From the NCBI RefSeq assembly GCF_024508665.1, contig NZ_JANINP010000007.1:1178001-1242000 (forward strand): a stretch of 64,000 nucleotides of DNA, written 5' to 3'. Origin of the DNA: Sphingomonas sp. GTDB lineage: Bacteria; Pseudomonadota; Alphaproteobacteria; Sphingomonadales; Sphingomonadaceae. Below are positions 6,938 to 15,670 of the stretch, piece by piece (positions within the stretch are counted from its first letter, which is position 1; each line of letters starts with the position of its first letter). The notes beneath the pieces were generated by a model. The model was not told the DNA's origin, made no database searches, and saw only the letters and a program-made list of their open reading frames with translations. A program made the translations under genes and the position numbers.

Positions 6938-8905
6938 ATGCGCGGATTGCTTCTCGGCGCGGCTGTGCTTGCGATGGTTCCGATGCTGGCACTGGCGGAC
7001 ACCACCGCGCCGCCGCTCACCATTCAACAGGCATTCGACGCCGCCACGGTGCTGCAGGATAGCGGCAAGTATGTCGACGCGTTGGCCGCCTGGGAAAAAC
7101 TGGAACCGCGCGTCGCGAACAAGCCGCGCAGTCTGGCCATCGTCCGGTTGCGCAAGGGCCTCGCGCTCTATCGGCTCGATCGCCGTGACGAAGCGGTGAT
7201 AGCTACGCGCGCCGCGCTCGAGGTTCTGCCGGCAACCGAGCCGGCGCTGCGCGACGATCGCATCCAGGGCTATAATGTGCTCGCCAAGGTGGCCGAAGCG
7301 TCGCTGGACTATGCGACCGCAGCCGATAATTACCGCCGCGCCGAAGCATTGGCGATTACGCCGATCGAGCATCTCGGTGCGCTGCGCGGGATTGTCGAAA
7401 CGGAGACGTTTTTCGACTCCGACGCGGCGGTCGCCGACCTCGCTCGCGTCCAGCCCTGGCTCGCCGACAAGTCGGTCGAAAACGTCTCGCGGGCGGCGCT
7501 CAAGCGCGTGGAAAGCCAGTTACTGCTCAATCGCGGCGATTTCGCAGGCGCGCGGACTGCCGCAGGAGAGGCGGTCAAGTTGCTCGGCGGACTGACCAGC
7601 AGAACCGACTTGAACGATGTCGCCGCGCGATCGAATTACGCGATCGCGGCGATGATGCTGGGCGACCGCGACGATGCCCGCAAATATATGGCCTATACCG
7701 GTGCCGGGCGGGTTCAGTCCGGGTCGTTCGACCCCGCGGTGCAAATGACGCCCCCCGATTGCGGCGGCGATTCGGACCTTGGGCCCGACGACACCGCGGT
7801 TGTGGAATTCTCGATCGCCGACGATGGCGCGGTCAGCTATGCCGCGCCCGTTTATTCGTCGCGCGGAGGCAAGGTTGCGCTGCCCTTTGCCCGGGCGGTG
7901 CGCAACTGGTCGTGGACGCCAGAGCAGGTCAAAGCGCTTCCGGCTTTCTTTCGCTACCGCGCACGCGTTGAACTGCGCTGTTCGACCGAATTTCCCAAGC
8001 CGTCGCTGCTCGATTATCTCGACAAGAGGCTGTCGAAATGGCTCGATGAACGCGGCATCGATACGCCGTTGAAGCGCGACGGCGCCGATGCGGCCTTGCT
8101 GGCCGACGAGCGCAGGGAATTAGCCGATCTCGAAAAGGCTAAGGGTGCCGACGCTCTCGCCCTGGTCCCGATCCTGCACGTTTTGTCGCGCAATTCGGTG
8201 CTGCAGATCGAGGAGGCCGCAAGGTTGGCGCAGCGCGAGGCCGCGATCCTGACGGCCAATAAGGCACCGGCCATGGCGCGGCTGTCCGCCGACTTGAAGG
8301 GTTGGCAGAGCAAGAATTCCGATAGTTGGGGTGGCCGGCGCTATTTCCGGATGCTCGAAGCCGCCGCTTCGAACGGACCCTACGCCGAAGATCCAGAGGC
8401 TCGCGCGGTACTCCGGCTGATGATGTCCGACGCGTCGCGTGGGTTCGACAAGGAGCGCAGCCTGGTGTTGCTCGACCAAGTCGCCACCGACGCGGCGCTG
8501 CCCGCGGAGGATGGATTCAAAGTCGGCGCGCTCATCCGCAAGGCGTCGATCCTCACCCAGCGCGGCGACCTTGCTGCCGCCAAGGCCGTCTATGCGCAGA
8601 CCGGCACGACCGCCGAACAATGCTCGCTGATCGATTCGGCGCCCCGCCTGGTCGGTGTTGGCGGGACTTTTCCCGACGAAGCCAAGATGTGGGGTTTCGA
8701 GGGCTGGGTGTCGGTGCAATTCGACGTCGGTGCCGATGGCCGGACGATCAACCAGCGCGCGGTCGTCTCCTACCCGCCATTCATCTTCACCAAGGCGGGC
8801 GACGATACGCTCAAGACCGCGCGTTACGAAAAGGCGTTTCGGCCCGACGGTGGGATAGGATGCGGTGGCGTTACCCAGCGCGTCAGGTTCACGATGCGTA
8901 ACTGA
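6938..8905 (+). CDS. Periplasmic TPR protein with TonB C-terminal-like domains
   Basis: Start taken at the ATG at 6938, which follows GGGGGGAAATT and begins a signal peptide (MRGLLLGAAVLAMVPML, then ALAD). The first third is helical and TPR-like (alternating Ala-rich helices such as YVDALAAWEKLEP). The last 75 residues look like a TonB-C/energy-transducer domain (GWVSVQFDVGADGRTINQRAV ending in RVRFTMRN). A similar strand pattern in the middle (AVVEFSIADDGAVSYAAPVY, then WTPEQVK and RVELRC) suggests a second, diverged copy. No membrane anchor other than the signal peptide is seen, so despite the domain it may not energise receptors. About 655 residues. Confidence 0.75.
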   Translation: MRGLLLGAAVLAMVPMLALADTTAPPLTIQQAFDAATVLQDSGKYVDALAAWEKLEPRVANKPRSLAIVRLRKGLALYRLDRRDEAVIATRAALEVLPATEPALRDDRIQGYNVLAKVAEASLDYATAADNYRRAEALAITPIEHLGALRGIVETETFFDSDAAVADLARVQPWLADKSVENVSRAALKRVESQLLLNRGDFAGARTAAGEAVKLLGGLTSRTDLNDVAARSNYAIAAMMLGDRDDARKYMAYTGAGRVQSGSFDPAVQMTPPDCGGDSDLGPDDTAVVEFSIADDGAVSYAAPVYSSRGGKVALPFARAVRNWSWTPEQVKALPAFFRYRARVELRCSTEFPKPSLLDYLDKRLSKWLDERGIDTPLKRDGADAALLADERRELADLEKAKGADALALVPILHVLSRNSVLQIEEAARLAQREAAILTANKAPAMARLSADLKGWQSKNSDSWGGRRYFRMLEAAASNGPYAEDPEARAVLRLMMSDASRGFDKERSLVLLDQVATDAALPAEDGFKVGALIRKASILTQRGDLAAAKAVYAQTGTTAEQCSLIDSAPRLVGVGGTFPDEAKMWGFEGWVSVQFDVGADGRTINQRAVVSYPPFIFTKAGDDTLKTARYEKAFRPDGGIGCGGVTQRVRFTMRN

Positions 8906-8945
8906 GCGCGCTTGCGCTCGCACGCCCAATGCCTATGTCGCGCAC

Positions 8946-9485
8946 ATGGCGCGTCCGACCCGATCCGACAATTGGGGCTTTCCCCGCTGGGGCAGCTATG
9001 GCTCGACTCGCGAGGCGACTCGCGTACGGATGTGCGATCGCCATGGATGCGATCAACCGGGCAATTGCCCCGCGCCCAAATCCCCCAACAGCCCCGAGCG
9101 CTGGTATTTCTGCCAGGATCATGCTGCCGAGTATAATCGCGGCTGGAATTATTTTGAGGGCCTGAGCGCGGAAGAAGCCGCCGAACGCGAGGCCGCCGAA
9201 ACGCGGACGGCGAACGGCTATGCCGAATCGCGACATTATGGCTGGGGCGGATCGGGCGACGGCAGCCGGTCGCGCGACGAAATGCGTGCGCTCGATGTTC
9301 TCGAACTCGATGCGGACGCCGATTTCGAAGCGGTCCGCGCGGCCTGGCGCAAGCTGGCCAAGGAATGGCATCCCGACGTGCGCCAGGGGGACGAGGAGGC
9401 CGCGAAACGCTTTCAGGCGATCCAGGCTGCCTATGACGTCTTGCGCGCCGCCGAGGAAAACCGAGCGTGGCGACCGACGAGCTAG
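8946..9485 (+). CDS. J-domain co-chaperone-like protein with N-terminal Cys/His cluster
   Basis: Start placed at the ATG at 8946 (MARPTRSDNWGFP), because the frame upstream is the antisense-like tail of the preceding gene. The C-terminal 65 residues are a J domain (ALDVLELDADADFEAVRAA, then WRKLAKEWHPDV with the diagnostic HPD), which would stimulate an Hsp70 ATPase. The N-terminus has CDRHGC...GNC and YFCQDH, a possible zinc site, followed by a Glu/Ala-rich linker. There is no G/F or DnaJ central domain, so this is a class C J-protein. Its client is unknown. The last 19 bases overlap the next gene. Confidence 0.82.
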   Translation: MARPTRSDNWGFPRWGSYGSTREATRVRMCDRHGCDQPGNCPAPKSPNSPERWYFCQDHAAEYNRGWNYFEGLSAEEAAEREAAETRTANGYAESRHYGWGGSGDGSRSRDEMRALDVLELDADADFEAVRAAWRKLAKEWHPDVRQGDEEAAKRFQAIQAAYDVLRAAEENRAWRPTS

Positions 9486-9844
9486 TCGATCAAGAGCTGG
9501 GCGCGTTGGGACGAGGGCTTGCGAGTCGCTGGTCGGGCGCGATTCTGGTTTGCTCCAAATGCTCTAAGAAGCTCGGCGGCGGGTTCGGTCGCAAGGGTAA
9601 GACCAGCCTGGGCAAGGCGCTGCGCAAGCGTTTTGGCCTGAAGAAGGGGCGCAAGTCGCCGGTCGGACTGATCGAGGTCAAATGCCTGGGCGTCTGTCCG
9701 AAAGGCGCGGTGACGTTGGTCGATACCAGCCGGCCCGGCACCTGGAGACTGGTACCCGCGGGCGCCGATGTCGAAGCGATCGGCCGCGACCTGGGACTCG
9801 AACCGGGTGGTCAGGCGCCGCGACGCGCCATCACGTCGAGATAA
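9467..9844 (+). CDS. Thioredoxin-fold (2Fe-2S) ferredoxin-like protein
   Basis: GTG start overlapping the J-domain gene by 19 bases. Protein of 125 residues with cysteines arranged as C-S-K-C near residue 30 and K-C-L-G-V-C-P-K-G-A around residue 75, the pattern of the thioredoxin-like 2Fe-2S family (NuoE C-terminal/Aquifex ferredoxin type). A very basic loop (GGGFGRKGKTSLGKALRKRF) separates the cysteine pairs. Partner and role unknown; possibly a small electron carrier. The gene ends inside the 3' end of the convergent glycosyltransferase gene. Confidence 0.75.
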   Translation: MATDELVDQELGALGRGLASRWSGAILVCSKCSKKLGGGFGRKGKTSLGKALRKRFGLKKGRKSPVGLIEVKCLGVCPKGAVTLVDTSRPGTWRLVPAGADVEAIGRDLGLEPGGQAPRRAITSR

Positions 9845-10962
9845 GTCTGCAGCATCACTTCGTTGACCGGGCCCCAGACATAGGCCTGTGCCTTGGCATG
9901 GCCCGAAGCGCCGGCCGACGCGCGCAGCGAATCGTCTTCGATCAGCCGTTGAATGGCGTCGGCATAGGCGTTGACGTCGCGCGGCGGGACCAGGAAGCCG
10001 TTGACCCCCTCTTCGACCAGATCGACCGCGCCGGTCGCGCGCGCCGCGACCACCGCGACGCCGGCCGCCATCGCTTCCGATGTGACATTTCCGAACGTCT
10101 CGGTGACGGAAGGATTGAAGAACACATCCATCCCGGCCACAGCGCGGCCAAGATCGTCACCGCTCTGAAAGCCAGCGAATACCGCGTCGGGCACGCGATC
10201 GGCGAACCAGTCGCGCGCAGGGCCGTCACCGACCACCAGTACCTTGTGACGGATGCCGCGCCTGGTCAGCTCGTTGACCACGTCGGCAAAGATATCGAGA
10301 CCCTTTTCGAGCACGAGCCGGCCGAGAAAGCCGACCGCCACCTCGTCATCGGCGATGCCCAGCGAGCGGCGCCAGGCCAGGTCGCGCCGGCCGGGATTGA
10401 AGCGTTCGTGATTGACGCCGCGCGACCAGATACTGACGGGCACCGTCACGCCCCACGACTTGATCAGCTCGGCGACCGAGGGAGAGGGCACGACCACTTC
10501 GTCGACGCGATTGTAGAAGCGGGTCAGCATGCTGGTCAGCAACGGCTCGACGAACCCGATGCGATAATAGCGCGGATAGGTTTCGAACCGCGTGTGGAAA
10601 GAGGCGACCGAGGCGATGTCGTGCCGCCGCGCCCAGGTCACCGCGCGATGGCCGAGGATTTCGGGCGCAGAAACATGGACGAGGTTGGGGGCGAACGCCT
10701 CAAGGTCGGCGCGCACCTTTTTCGGCAGGCCGCGAGCCAATTTGTATTCGGCGCGGCCGGCCGGCATCGGGATCGCCGGCACACTCACGAGGTCTCCGGT
10801 TGGCGCAAAGGCCGGCTCGTCGACGGTCGGCGAATAGACGCGCACCTTCACACCGCGATCGAGCAGGTGGCCGACCAACAGGTTGAGCGCCTGATTGGCG
10901 CCATCCCGCGTGTAATTATAGTTACCGCTGAACAGCGCGATACGAAGATCGCTTGGTTGCAT
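9811..10962 (-). CDS. GT4-family glycosyltransferase (mannosyltransferase-like)
   Basis: GT-B fold enzyme transferring a sugar from an NDP-sugar (GDP-mannose or similar) to a lipid or glycan acceptor. N-terminal Rossmann domain begins RIALFSGNYNYTRDGANQ; the donor domain has GFLGRLVLEKGLD, VVGDGP and the E-x7-E motif in SVTETFGNVTSEAMAAG. I chose the inner ATG at 10962 because GGGCGGTGGC precedes it; an ATG at 10974 is also in frame. The close relatives I know of are the family-1 alpha-mannosyltransferases. Its 3' end overlaps the convergent ferredoxin-like gene by 34 bases. Confidence 0.85.
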   Translation of the reverse strand: MQPSDLRIALFSGNYNYTRDGANQALNLLVGHLLDRGVKVRVYSPTVDEPAFAPTGDLVSVPAIPMPAGRAEYKLARGLPKKVRADLEAFAPNLVHVSAPEILGHRAVTWARRHDIASVASFHTRFETYPRYYRIGFVEPLLTSMLTRFYNRVDEVVVPSPSVAELIKSWGVTVPVSIWSRGVNHERFNPGRRDLAWRRSLGIADDEVAVGFLGRLVLEKGLDIFADVVNELTRRGIRHKVLVVGDGPARDWFADRVPDAVFAGFQSGDDLGRAVAGMDVFFNPSVTETFGNVTSEAMAAGVAVVAARATGAVDLVEEGVNGFLVPPRDVNAYADAIQRLIEDDSLRASAGASGHAKAQAYVWGPVNEVMLQTYLDVMARRGA

Positions 10963-11031
10963 GCCACCGCCCATAGCGGCGCGGGGGCGGCTTGCCTATC
11001 TACTCGCAATCGCAACTCGAGGAGGCGCCGC

Positions 11032-11742
11032 GTGGCTGATCTATCGTCCTTCCCCATCACCAGGAAATGGCCGGCGGCCGATCCGAACGTCATCCAATAT
11101 TACGGCTTGCCAACGCCCAACGGGGTCAAGGTGACGATCATGCTGGAGGAATTGGGCGTACCGTACGAGGCGCATCTGGTTGATTTCGCCAAAGACGATC
11201 AGAAATCGCCCGAATTCGAAAGCCTCAACCCCAATGGCAAGATTCCGGCGATTATCGATCCCGACGGGCCCGGCGGCAAACCCATGGGCTTGTTCGAAAC
11301 CGGCGCGATCCTGCTCTATCTTGCCGACAAGACCGGCAAGTTCATCCCCGCCGATCCTGCCCGACGCTGGGAAACCATCGCCTGGCTGATGTGGCAGATG
11401 GGCGGGGTAGGGCCGATGTTCGGCCAACTCGGCTTCTTCAACAAATTCGCCGGCAAGGACTATGAGGACAAGCGTCCGCGCGACCGCTACGTCGCCGAGA
11501 GCAAGCGGCTGCTCGGGGTGCTCGACCGGCGGCTGGATGGCCGCACCTGGATCATGAGCGACGAATATACCATCGCCGACATCGCCACCCTGGGCTGGGT
11601 GCGGAATCTGATCGGCTTCTACGAAGCACGCGACCTCGTCGAGTTCGACACGTTCAAGAATGTCGGGGCGTGGTTGGAGCGCGGGCTGGCGCGGCCGGCG
11701 GTGCAGAAGGGACTGACGATCCCGGCGCGGCCGGGAAGCTAA
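11032..11742 (+). CDS. Glutathione S-transferase, YghU/YfcG-like
   Basis: Cytosolic GST of 236 residues: thioredoxin-like N-terminal domain with YYGLPTPNGVKVTIMLEE, the cis-Pro strand NGKIPAIIDPDG and the ETGAILLYLADKTG glutathione-binding turn, then a helical C-terminal domain with WLMWQMGGVGPMFGQ, characteristic of the Nu-class YghU/YfcG group (disulphide-bond reductases using glutathione). GTG start at 11032, with AGGAGG 8 bases upstream. The much longer frame upstream is the antisense of the glycosyltransferase and is not part of the gene. Confidence 0.88.
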   Translation: MADLSSFPITRKWPAADPNVIQYYGLPTPNGVKVTIMLEELGVPYEAHLVDFAKDDQKSPEFESLNPNGKIPAIIDPDGPGGKPMGLFETGAILLYLADKTGKFIPADPARRWETIAWLMWQMGGVGPMFGQLGFFNKFAGKDYEDKRPRDRYVAESKRLLGVLDRRLDGRTWIMSDEYTIADIATLGWVRNLIGFYEARDLVEFDTFKNVGAWLERGLARPAVQKGLTIPARPGS

Positions 11743-11813
11743 GGATAAGGCGGCAGAGACGCCCAGCTCTCATCGACGCGCCATCATTATCGTCCGGAGC
11801 CGCTGGCCTCGTG

Positions 11814-12161
11814 TTAATCCGGGGCCATTTGGCAATTGGGGCCAACCCATTTATTGATCGACGTATCGAGTTCGTTGTCCATCATTGCGGCCGTGCAGAT
11901 CGGATAGCGACCATCCCCTCTGCGTGCCATGCTGCGGTCTCTATAGATACGCAGGAGCGTATCTCGATCGGGCGGCTGCTGTCTGTCCTGAGCCAGCGAA
12001 AGCCGCATCACGCAGTTTGCGAATGCATCTGTGCCCGGCTCGAAACCATAGTCTGCGCAACGCGCCTTGTTCTTGTCCGTTCTTTTATCTGCATGCGCTA
12101 CAGTCACGGCAATTCCCGAAAATCCTACCGCCGCCAAGATCGAAAAGGATAAAGCGCGCAT
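11814..12161 (-). CDS. Small secreted protein of unknown function
   Basis: Start set at the ATG at 12161 (MRALSFSILAAVGFSGIAV...AHA), giving a clear Sec signal peptide with AHA cleavage site and a mature part of about 90 residues; AAGGGAC lies upstream on this strand. The mature part has three Cys (KARCADYG, ANCVMRLS, YPICTAAM) plus one near the end (GPNCQM), suggesting disulphides in the periplasm. The segment CADYGFEPGTDAFANCVMRL resembles a short motif shared by many small alphaproteobacterial exported or lipoproteins. No function assigned. Confidence 0.6.
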   Translation of the reverse strand: MRALSFSILAAVGFSGIAVTVAHADKRTDKNKARCADYGFEPGTDAFANCVMRLSLAQDRQQPPDRDTLLRIYRDRSMARRGDGRYPICTAAMMDNELDTSINKWVGPNCQMAPD

Positions 12162-12332
12162 CGTCTGTCCCTTCGTCGAGTTAAGGCCTTCCATTTTCGA
12201 ATGAATTTTGTGCTGGAAGCTATCGGCAATTGCAACAAGATCCAGGACCTTGTGGTGGCTTCGAGGCCTGGATTGCTCCGATCCGGGCACGCGTCCTTCG
12301 CGGCGAGCCGGCAAGCCGATCGCTGCGTTCGG

Positions 12333-12956
12333 TCATCGGCCGGTCGGCAGGTGCAAATTATATCGGTAGGCCAAGATCCTCAGGCCAAAACAGGCAGCGC
12401 CTGCGCCGATTGCGGCTAGTCTCGGCGGTAGGCCAAGCTTGCGGGCAACGATAATCATGCACGCTGCCGCTGTCGCGGCGCTGGCGTAAATATCTGTGCG
12501 CAGCACGCGGGGGACCTCGTTGATAACGACATCGCGCAGTGTGCCTCCGCCAGCGCCGCTGACGGTACCGATGAACAAGGCGACGAAAGGATGTATGCCG
12601 TGATCAAGGGCTTTCTCTGTGCCCGCGATGGCGGCAAGGGAGAGACCGGCGGCATCGAGTATGATCATCATTTCGGCAGGGATGGCGAGGATGGACGCGT
12701 TCAGCCCCCATACGGCCGCGGCCGCGATCAGGACCGTAGCACCATAATGCCAGTCCTTCACGGCGGCAGGTGGAAGGGACCCGATAAGAACGTCGCGTAT
12801 CAGGCCGCCACCCAATGCGGTAAGAAATGCCAAGACCAGAACGCCCACCGGGTCGAGCCCGACTTGCAGTCCAACGAGACCGCCCTCTACCGCGAACACG
12901 AATGTTCCGCTCAAATCCGCCACACGCGTGATCGCAACCGATTTTAGTCCAGGCAT
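12333..12956 (-). CDS. TRIC/YadS-type (UPF0126) membrane protein
   Basis: Integral membrane protein of about 207 residues with around seven hydrophobic segments arranged as two three-helix repeats. Each repeat carries the family signature: GGGLIRDVLIG early and GGGTLRDVVINEVP later. Members are trimeric cation channels or glycine transporters (YadS). Start chosen at the ATG at 12956 with AAGAGGT 6 bases upstream; the longer frame adds an unlikely basic N-terminus. Divergently arranged with radA across about 180 bases. Confidence 0.85.
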   Translation of the reverse strand: MPGLKSVAITRVADLSGTFVFAVEGGLVGLQVGLDPVGVLVLAFLTALGGGLIRDVLIGSLPPAAVKDWHYGATVLIAAAAVWGLNASILAIPAEMMIILDAAGLSLAAIAGTEKALDHGIHPFVALFIGTVSGAGGGTLRDVVINEVPRVLRTDIYASAATAAACMIIVARKLGLPPRLAAIGAGAACFGLRILAYRYNLHLPTGR

Positions 12957-13138
12957 TAACACCTCTTTTTGCGCGAGCCGAAAACGCGTGAGGTCGATTA
13001 CCGCCACATTATGGTTGTGCCGCCATTCGGACAGGCAAAAAAGGAGGTCGCGACCCTTGCTCCTTAAAATCGCGCGAAAGCGGCAATTTATCCGATATCG
13101 ATGTTCCCTAATCGTTCCGTTTCGGATAAACATCCGCC

Positions 13139-14509
13139 ATGGCCAAACCCCAGAAGCGCTACGTCTGTCAGGCTTGCGGATCGGTCGCGAACCGGTGGCA
13201 GGGACAGTGTGTCGACTGCAGCGAATGGAACACCCTGGTCGAGGAGGTCGGTGGCAACGTCACGCCGTTCCAGGCCAAGCATAATCTGCAATCGGGTGGG
13301 CGCGCGATCGCGCTGATCGGGCTCGATGCCGAAGTGAAACTGCCGGATCGCCTGGCGACGGGGATCGCGGAGCTCGACCGCGCGCTGGGCGGCGGGTTCG
13401 TCGAAGGGTCGGCGACCTTGATCGGCGGCGATCCGGGGATCGGCAAATCGACGTTGCTGCTGCAGGCGGCGGCGTGCCTGGCGCGGCGTGGCGAGCGTGT
13501 CGTCTATGTCTCGGGAGAAGAGGCGGCGGACCAGGTGCGGTTGCGAGCGCGGCGGCTGGGGCTGGGCGATGCCCCGGTCGAACTCGGTGCGGCGACCTCG
13601 ACTCGCGATATCCTGACGACTTTGGGTCAGGGCCAGCGGCCGGCATTGCTGGTGATCGATTCAATCCAGACCATGCATTCGGACCTGATCGAGGGCGCGC
13701 CGGGTACGGTCAGCCAGGTGCGCGCGTCGGCGCAGGAATTGATTCGCTTCGCCAAGGAACGCGGCAGCGCATTGGTGCTGGTCGGGCATGTCACCAAGGA
13801 CGGCTCGATCGCCGGGCCGCGCGTGCTCGAGCATATGGTCGATACCGTGCTCAGCTTCGAAGGCGAGCGCAGTCACCAATATCGCATCCTGCGCGCGATC
13901 AAGAACCGTTTCGGCGCCACGGACGAGATCGGCGTCTTCTCGATGGAGACATCGGGACTGAACGAGGTCTCCAATCCCTCGGCATTGTTCCTGACTCATC
14001 GCGAGGAGGGGATGACGGGCGCGACGGTATTCCCGGCGCTTGAGGGCACGCGGCCGGTATTGGTCGAGATCCAGGCGCTGGTCGTCCGGCTCGCTTCGGG
14101 TGCGACGCCGCGGCGCGCGGTCGTGGGCTGGGATTCGGGCCGGTTGGCGATGATCCTGGCGGTGCTTGAAGCCAGATGCGGGCTCAGCTTCTCGACCTGC
14201 GAAGTCTATCTCAACATCGCCGGCGGCTATCGAGTGCAGGATCCGGCGGCGGACCTTGCCGTCGCGGCGGCGCTGATTTCGGCACTGAGCGAGCGGCCGG
14301 TGCCCGCCGATGCGGTCGCGTTCGGGGAGATCGCGCTGTCGGGCGAAGTCCGTCCCGTCGCGCATGCGCCGCTCCGGATGAAGGAAGCCGCCAAGCTGGG
14401 CTTCGACCGCGCGCTGGGACCGGCCGCGACCAAGAGCGAGAATGAAATCAAGATCAGTGGTTTCCGAACGCTGGGTCAGCTCGTTGACCATATGCTGGGT
14501 CGGGGCTAG
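13139..14509 (+). CDS. radA: DNA repair protein RadA
   Basis: RecA-like ATPase that promotes branch migration of recombination intermediates. Features in order: four-Cys zinc finger (CQACGSVANRWQGQC..C, residues 8-28), Walker A GGDPGIGKSTLL at about residues 99-110, the RadA-specific KNRFG motif, and a C-terminal Lon-like/P5 domain (NIAGGYRVQDPAADLAVAAAL). The 456-residue length matches the family. It starts an apparent operon with cvpA 14 bases downstream. Confidence 0.96.
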   Translation: MAKPQKRYVCQACGSVANRWQGQCVDCSEWNTLVEEVGGNVTPFQAKHNLQSGGRAIALIGLDAEVKLPDRLATGIAELDRALGGGFVEGSATLIGGDPGIGKSTLLLQAAACLARRGERVVYVSGEEAADQVRLRARRLGLGDAPVELGAATSTRDILTTLGQGQRPALLVIDSIQTMHSDLIEGAPGTVSQVRASAQELIRFAKERGSALVLVGHVTKDGSIAGPRVLEHMVDTVLSFEGERSHQYRILRAIKNRFGATDEIGVFSMETSGLNEVSNPSALFLTHREEGMTGATVFPALEGTRPVLVEIQALVVRLASGATPRRAVVGWDSGRLAMILAVLEARCGLSFSTCEVYLNIAGGYRVQDPAADLAVAAALISALSERPVPADAVAFGEIALSGEVRPVAHAPLRMKEAAKLGFDRALGPAATKSENEIKISGFRTLGQLVDHMLGRG

Positions 14510-14523
14510 CTGTCGGGCCGGGT

Positions 14524-15165
14524 ATGGGGCTGACTGGATTAGATATCGCCGTCCTTCTGGGCGTCGGCGCGGCCGCGGCGCTCGGCTGGTGGCGCGGTTT
14601 CGTGACCGAAGTGCTGTCGCTGCTTGCCTGGGTGCTGGTGGTGCTCGCGCTGAAGGCGTTGCACACGCCCGTGACCGCGGCGCTGACCGGGATCGTCGGG
14701 ACGAGTTCGGGTGCCGCCATTCTCGCCTTCGCGTTGATCGCGGGCATCGCCTATTTCGGTGGACGCATGCTGGCGCGAGCCATGGGGAGGCGTACCAAGC
14801 AATCGATCCTGGGGCCGCTCGATCGCGCGATGGGGTTCGGATTCGGCGCGCTCAAGGGCTTGATCCTCGCCAGTCTCGCTTTCCTGTTGCTGGTGTTGGT
14901 CTACGACACAATCGATGGTGGGCCGAAGCTGCGTCCGTCCTGGTTGACCAAGTCGCGAACCTATCCCTTGCTCAATGCGACCAGCGCATTCGTCGCCGAT
15001 TTCGTCGCCAAGCGCCGCAAGGGGCAGCCGATCTTCAGCAGCGATAATGCCAGCGACTTTACTACCAACGCCGACGATGCTGCGGATGCCGGGAATCCGG
15101 CCGATGCACCGGCCCCAAAGAAGACCAGCAAGGCCGGACCGCATCGTTCACGACCCGCGCATTAG
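14524..15165 (+). CDS. cvpA: CvpA family membrane protein
   Basis: Inner-membrane protein with four hydrophobic segments in the first 130 residues (starting GLTGLDIAVLLGVGAAAALG, with WWRGFVTE after it) and a long hydrophilic Ala/Asp/Lys-rich tail. The GLDI...G...GFV(T)E pattern is typical of CvpA, named for colicin V production; its biochemical role is unsettled, with links to envelope stress reported for the family. It follows radA closely. The tail is longer than in E. coli CvpA. Confidence 0.88.
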   Translation: MGLTGLDIAVLLGVGAAAALGWWRGFVTEVLSLLAWVLVVLALKALHTPVTAALTGIVGTSSGAAILAFALIAGIAYFGGRMLARAMGRRTKQSILGPLDRAMGFGFGALKGLILASLAFLLLVLVYDTIDGGPKLRPSWLTKSRTYPLLNATSAFVADFVAKRRKGQPIFSSDNASDFTTNADDAADAGNPADAPAPKKTSKAGPHRSRPAH

Positions 15166-15179
15166 GATCGCATCCTAAT
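15161..15179 (+). repeat. Inverted repeat at the cvpA stop codon
   Basis: ATTAGGAT (15161-15168) and ATCCTAAT (15172-15179) form a perfect 8-base hairpin with a 3-base loop that includes the cvpA TAG stop. No T-tract follows, so a terminator role is doubtful; it may stabilise the 3' end or bind a protein. Confidence 0.4.
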
Positions 15180-15217
15180 TCGTCGAAGGGGTCGCGCTTT
15201 TCGTTACGCTCGCTTAC

Positions 15218-15670
15218 ATGGCGGTCAGGATGAACGCGCCGCTCTACAACACTGAAATCCTGCGGCTCGCAGCGTCGATTCCGCATCATCAGCGCCTTAC
15301 CGAGCCGATGGGGTCGAGCGAGAAGCGCTCGCCGATTTGCGGCAGCCGAGTGACGGTCGACGTCAATCTGGTCGATGGCCGTGTCATCGAAGTCGGGATG
15401 CTGGTGCGTGCCTGCGCGCTGGGCCAGGCATCGTCCTCGCTGCTCGCCGCGAACATCCTCGGCAAGACCCCGGCCGAACTCGCAACGGCGCGCGACGAGC
15501 TTACGGCCTGGCTGGCGGGAGAAGGTCAGGCGCCGAGTTGGCCCGATCTCGACATCTTCATCCCTGCGCTGACCGTCACCGCGCGCCATCCGTCGATCCG
15601 CCTGGCGTTTGAAGCCGCGGCGGAGGCGGCGGCGATTGCCGCGACGTCAACGACCGGAAACGACGCCTGA
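15218..15670 (+). CDS. NifU/IscU-like iron-sulphur cluster scaffold protein
   Basis: Protein of 150 residues of the NifU N-terminal type: the YNTEILRLAASIP start, Cys in SPICGSRVTVDV (C41) and Cys in VRACALGQASSSLL (C66) match the family scaffold. The third ligand Cys of classic IscU is not evident in the C-terminal half, so it may be a variant scaffold. The frame offers ATG at 15218 and at 15230. Its stop overlaps the start of the antiporter gene by one base (TGATG). Confidence 0.78.
   Translation: MAVRMNAPLYNTEILRLAASIPHHQRLTEPMGSSEKRSPICGSRVTVDVNLVDGRVIEVGMLVRACALGQASSSLLAANILGKTPAELATARDELTAWLAGEGQAPSWPDLDIFIPALTVTARHPSIRLAFEAAAEAAAIAATSTTGNDA

Noticed and set aside
9682..11031. N-terminal extension of the GST frame
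   Set aside because: It is antisense to the glycosyltransferase; GST similarity and the ribosome-binding site begin at 11032.
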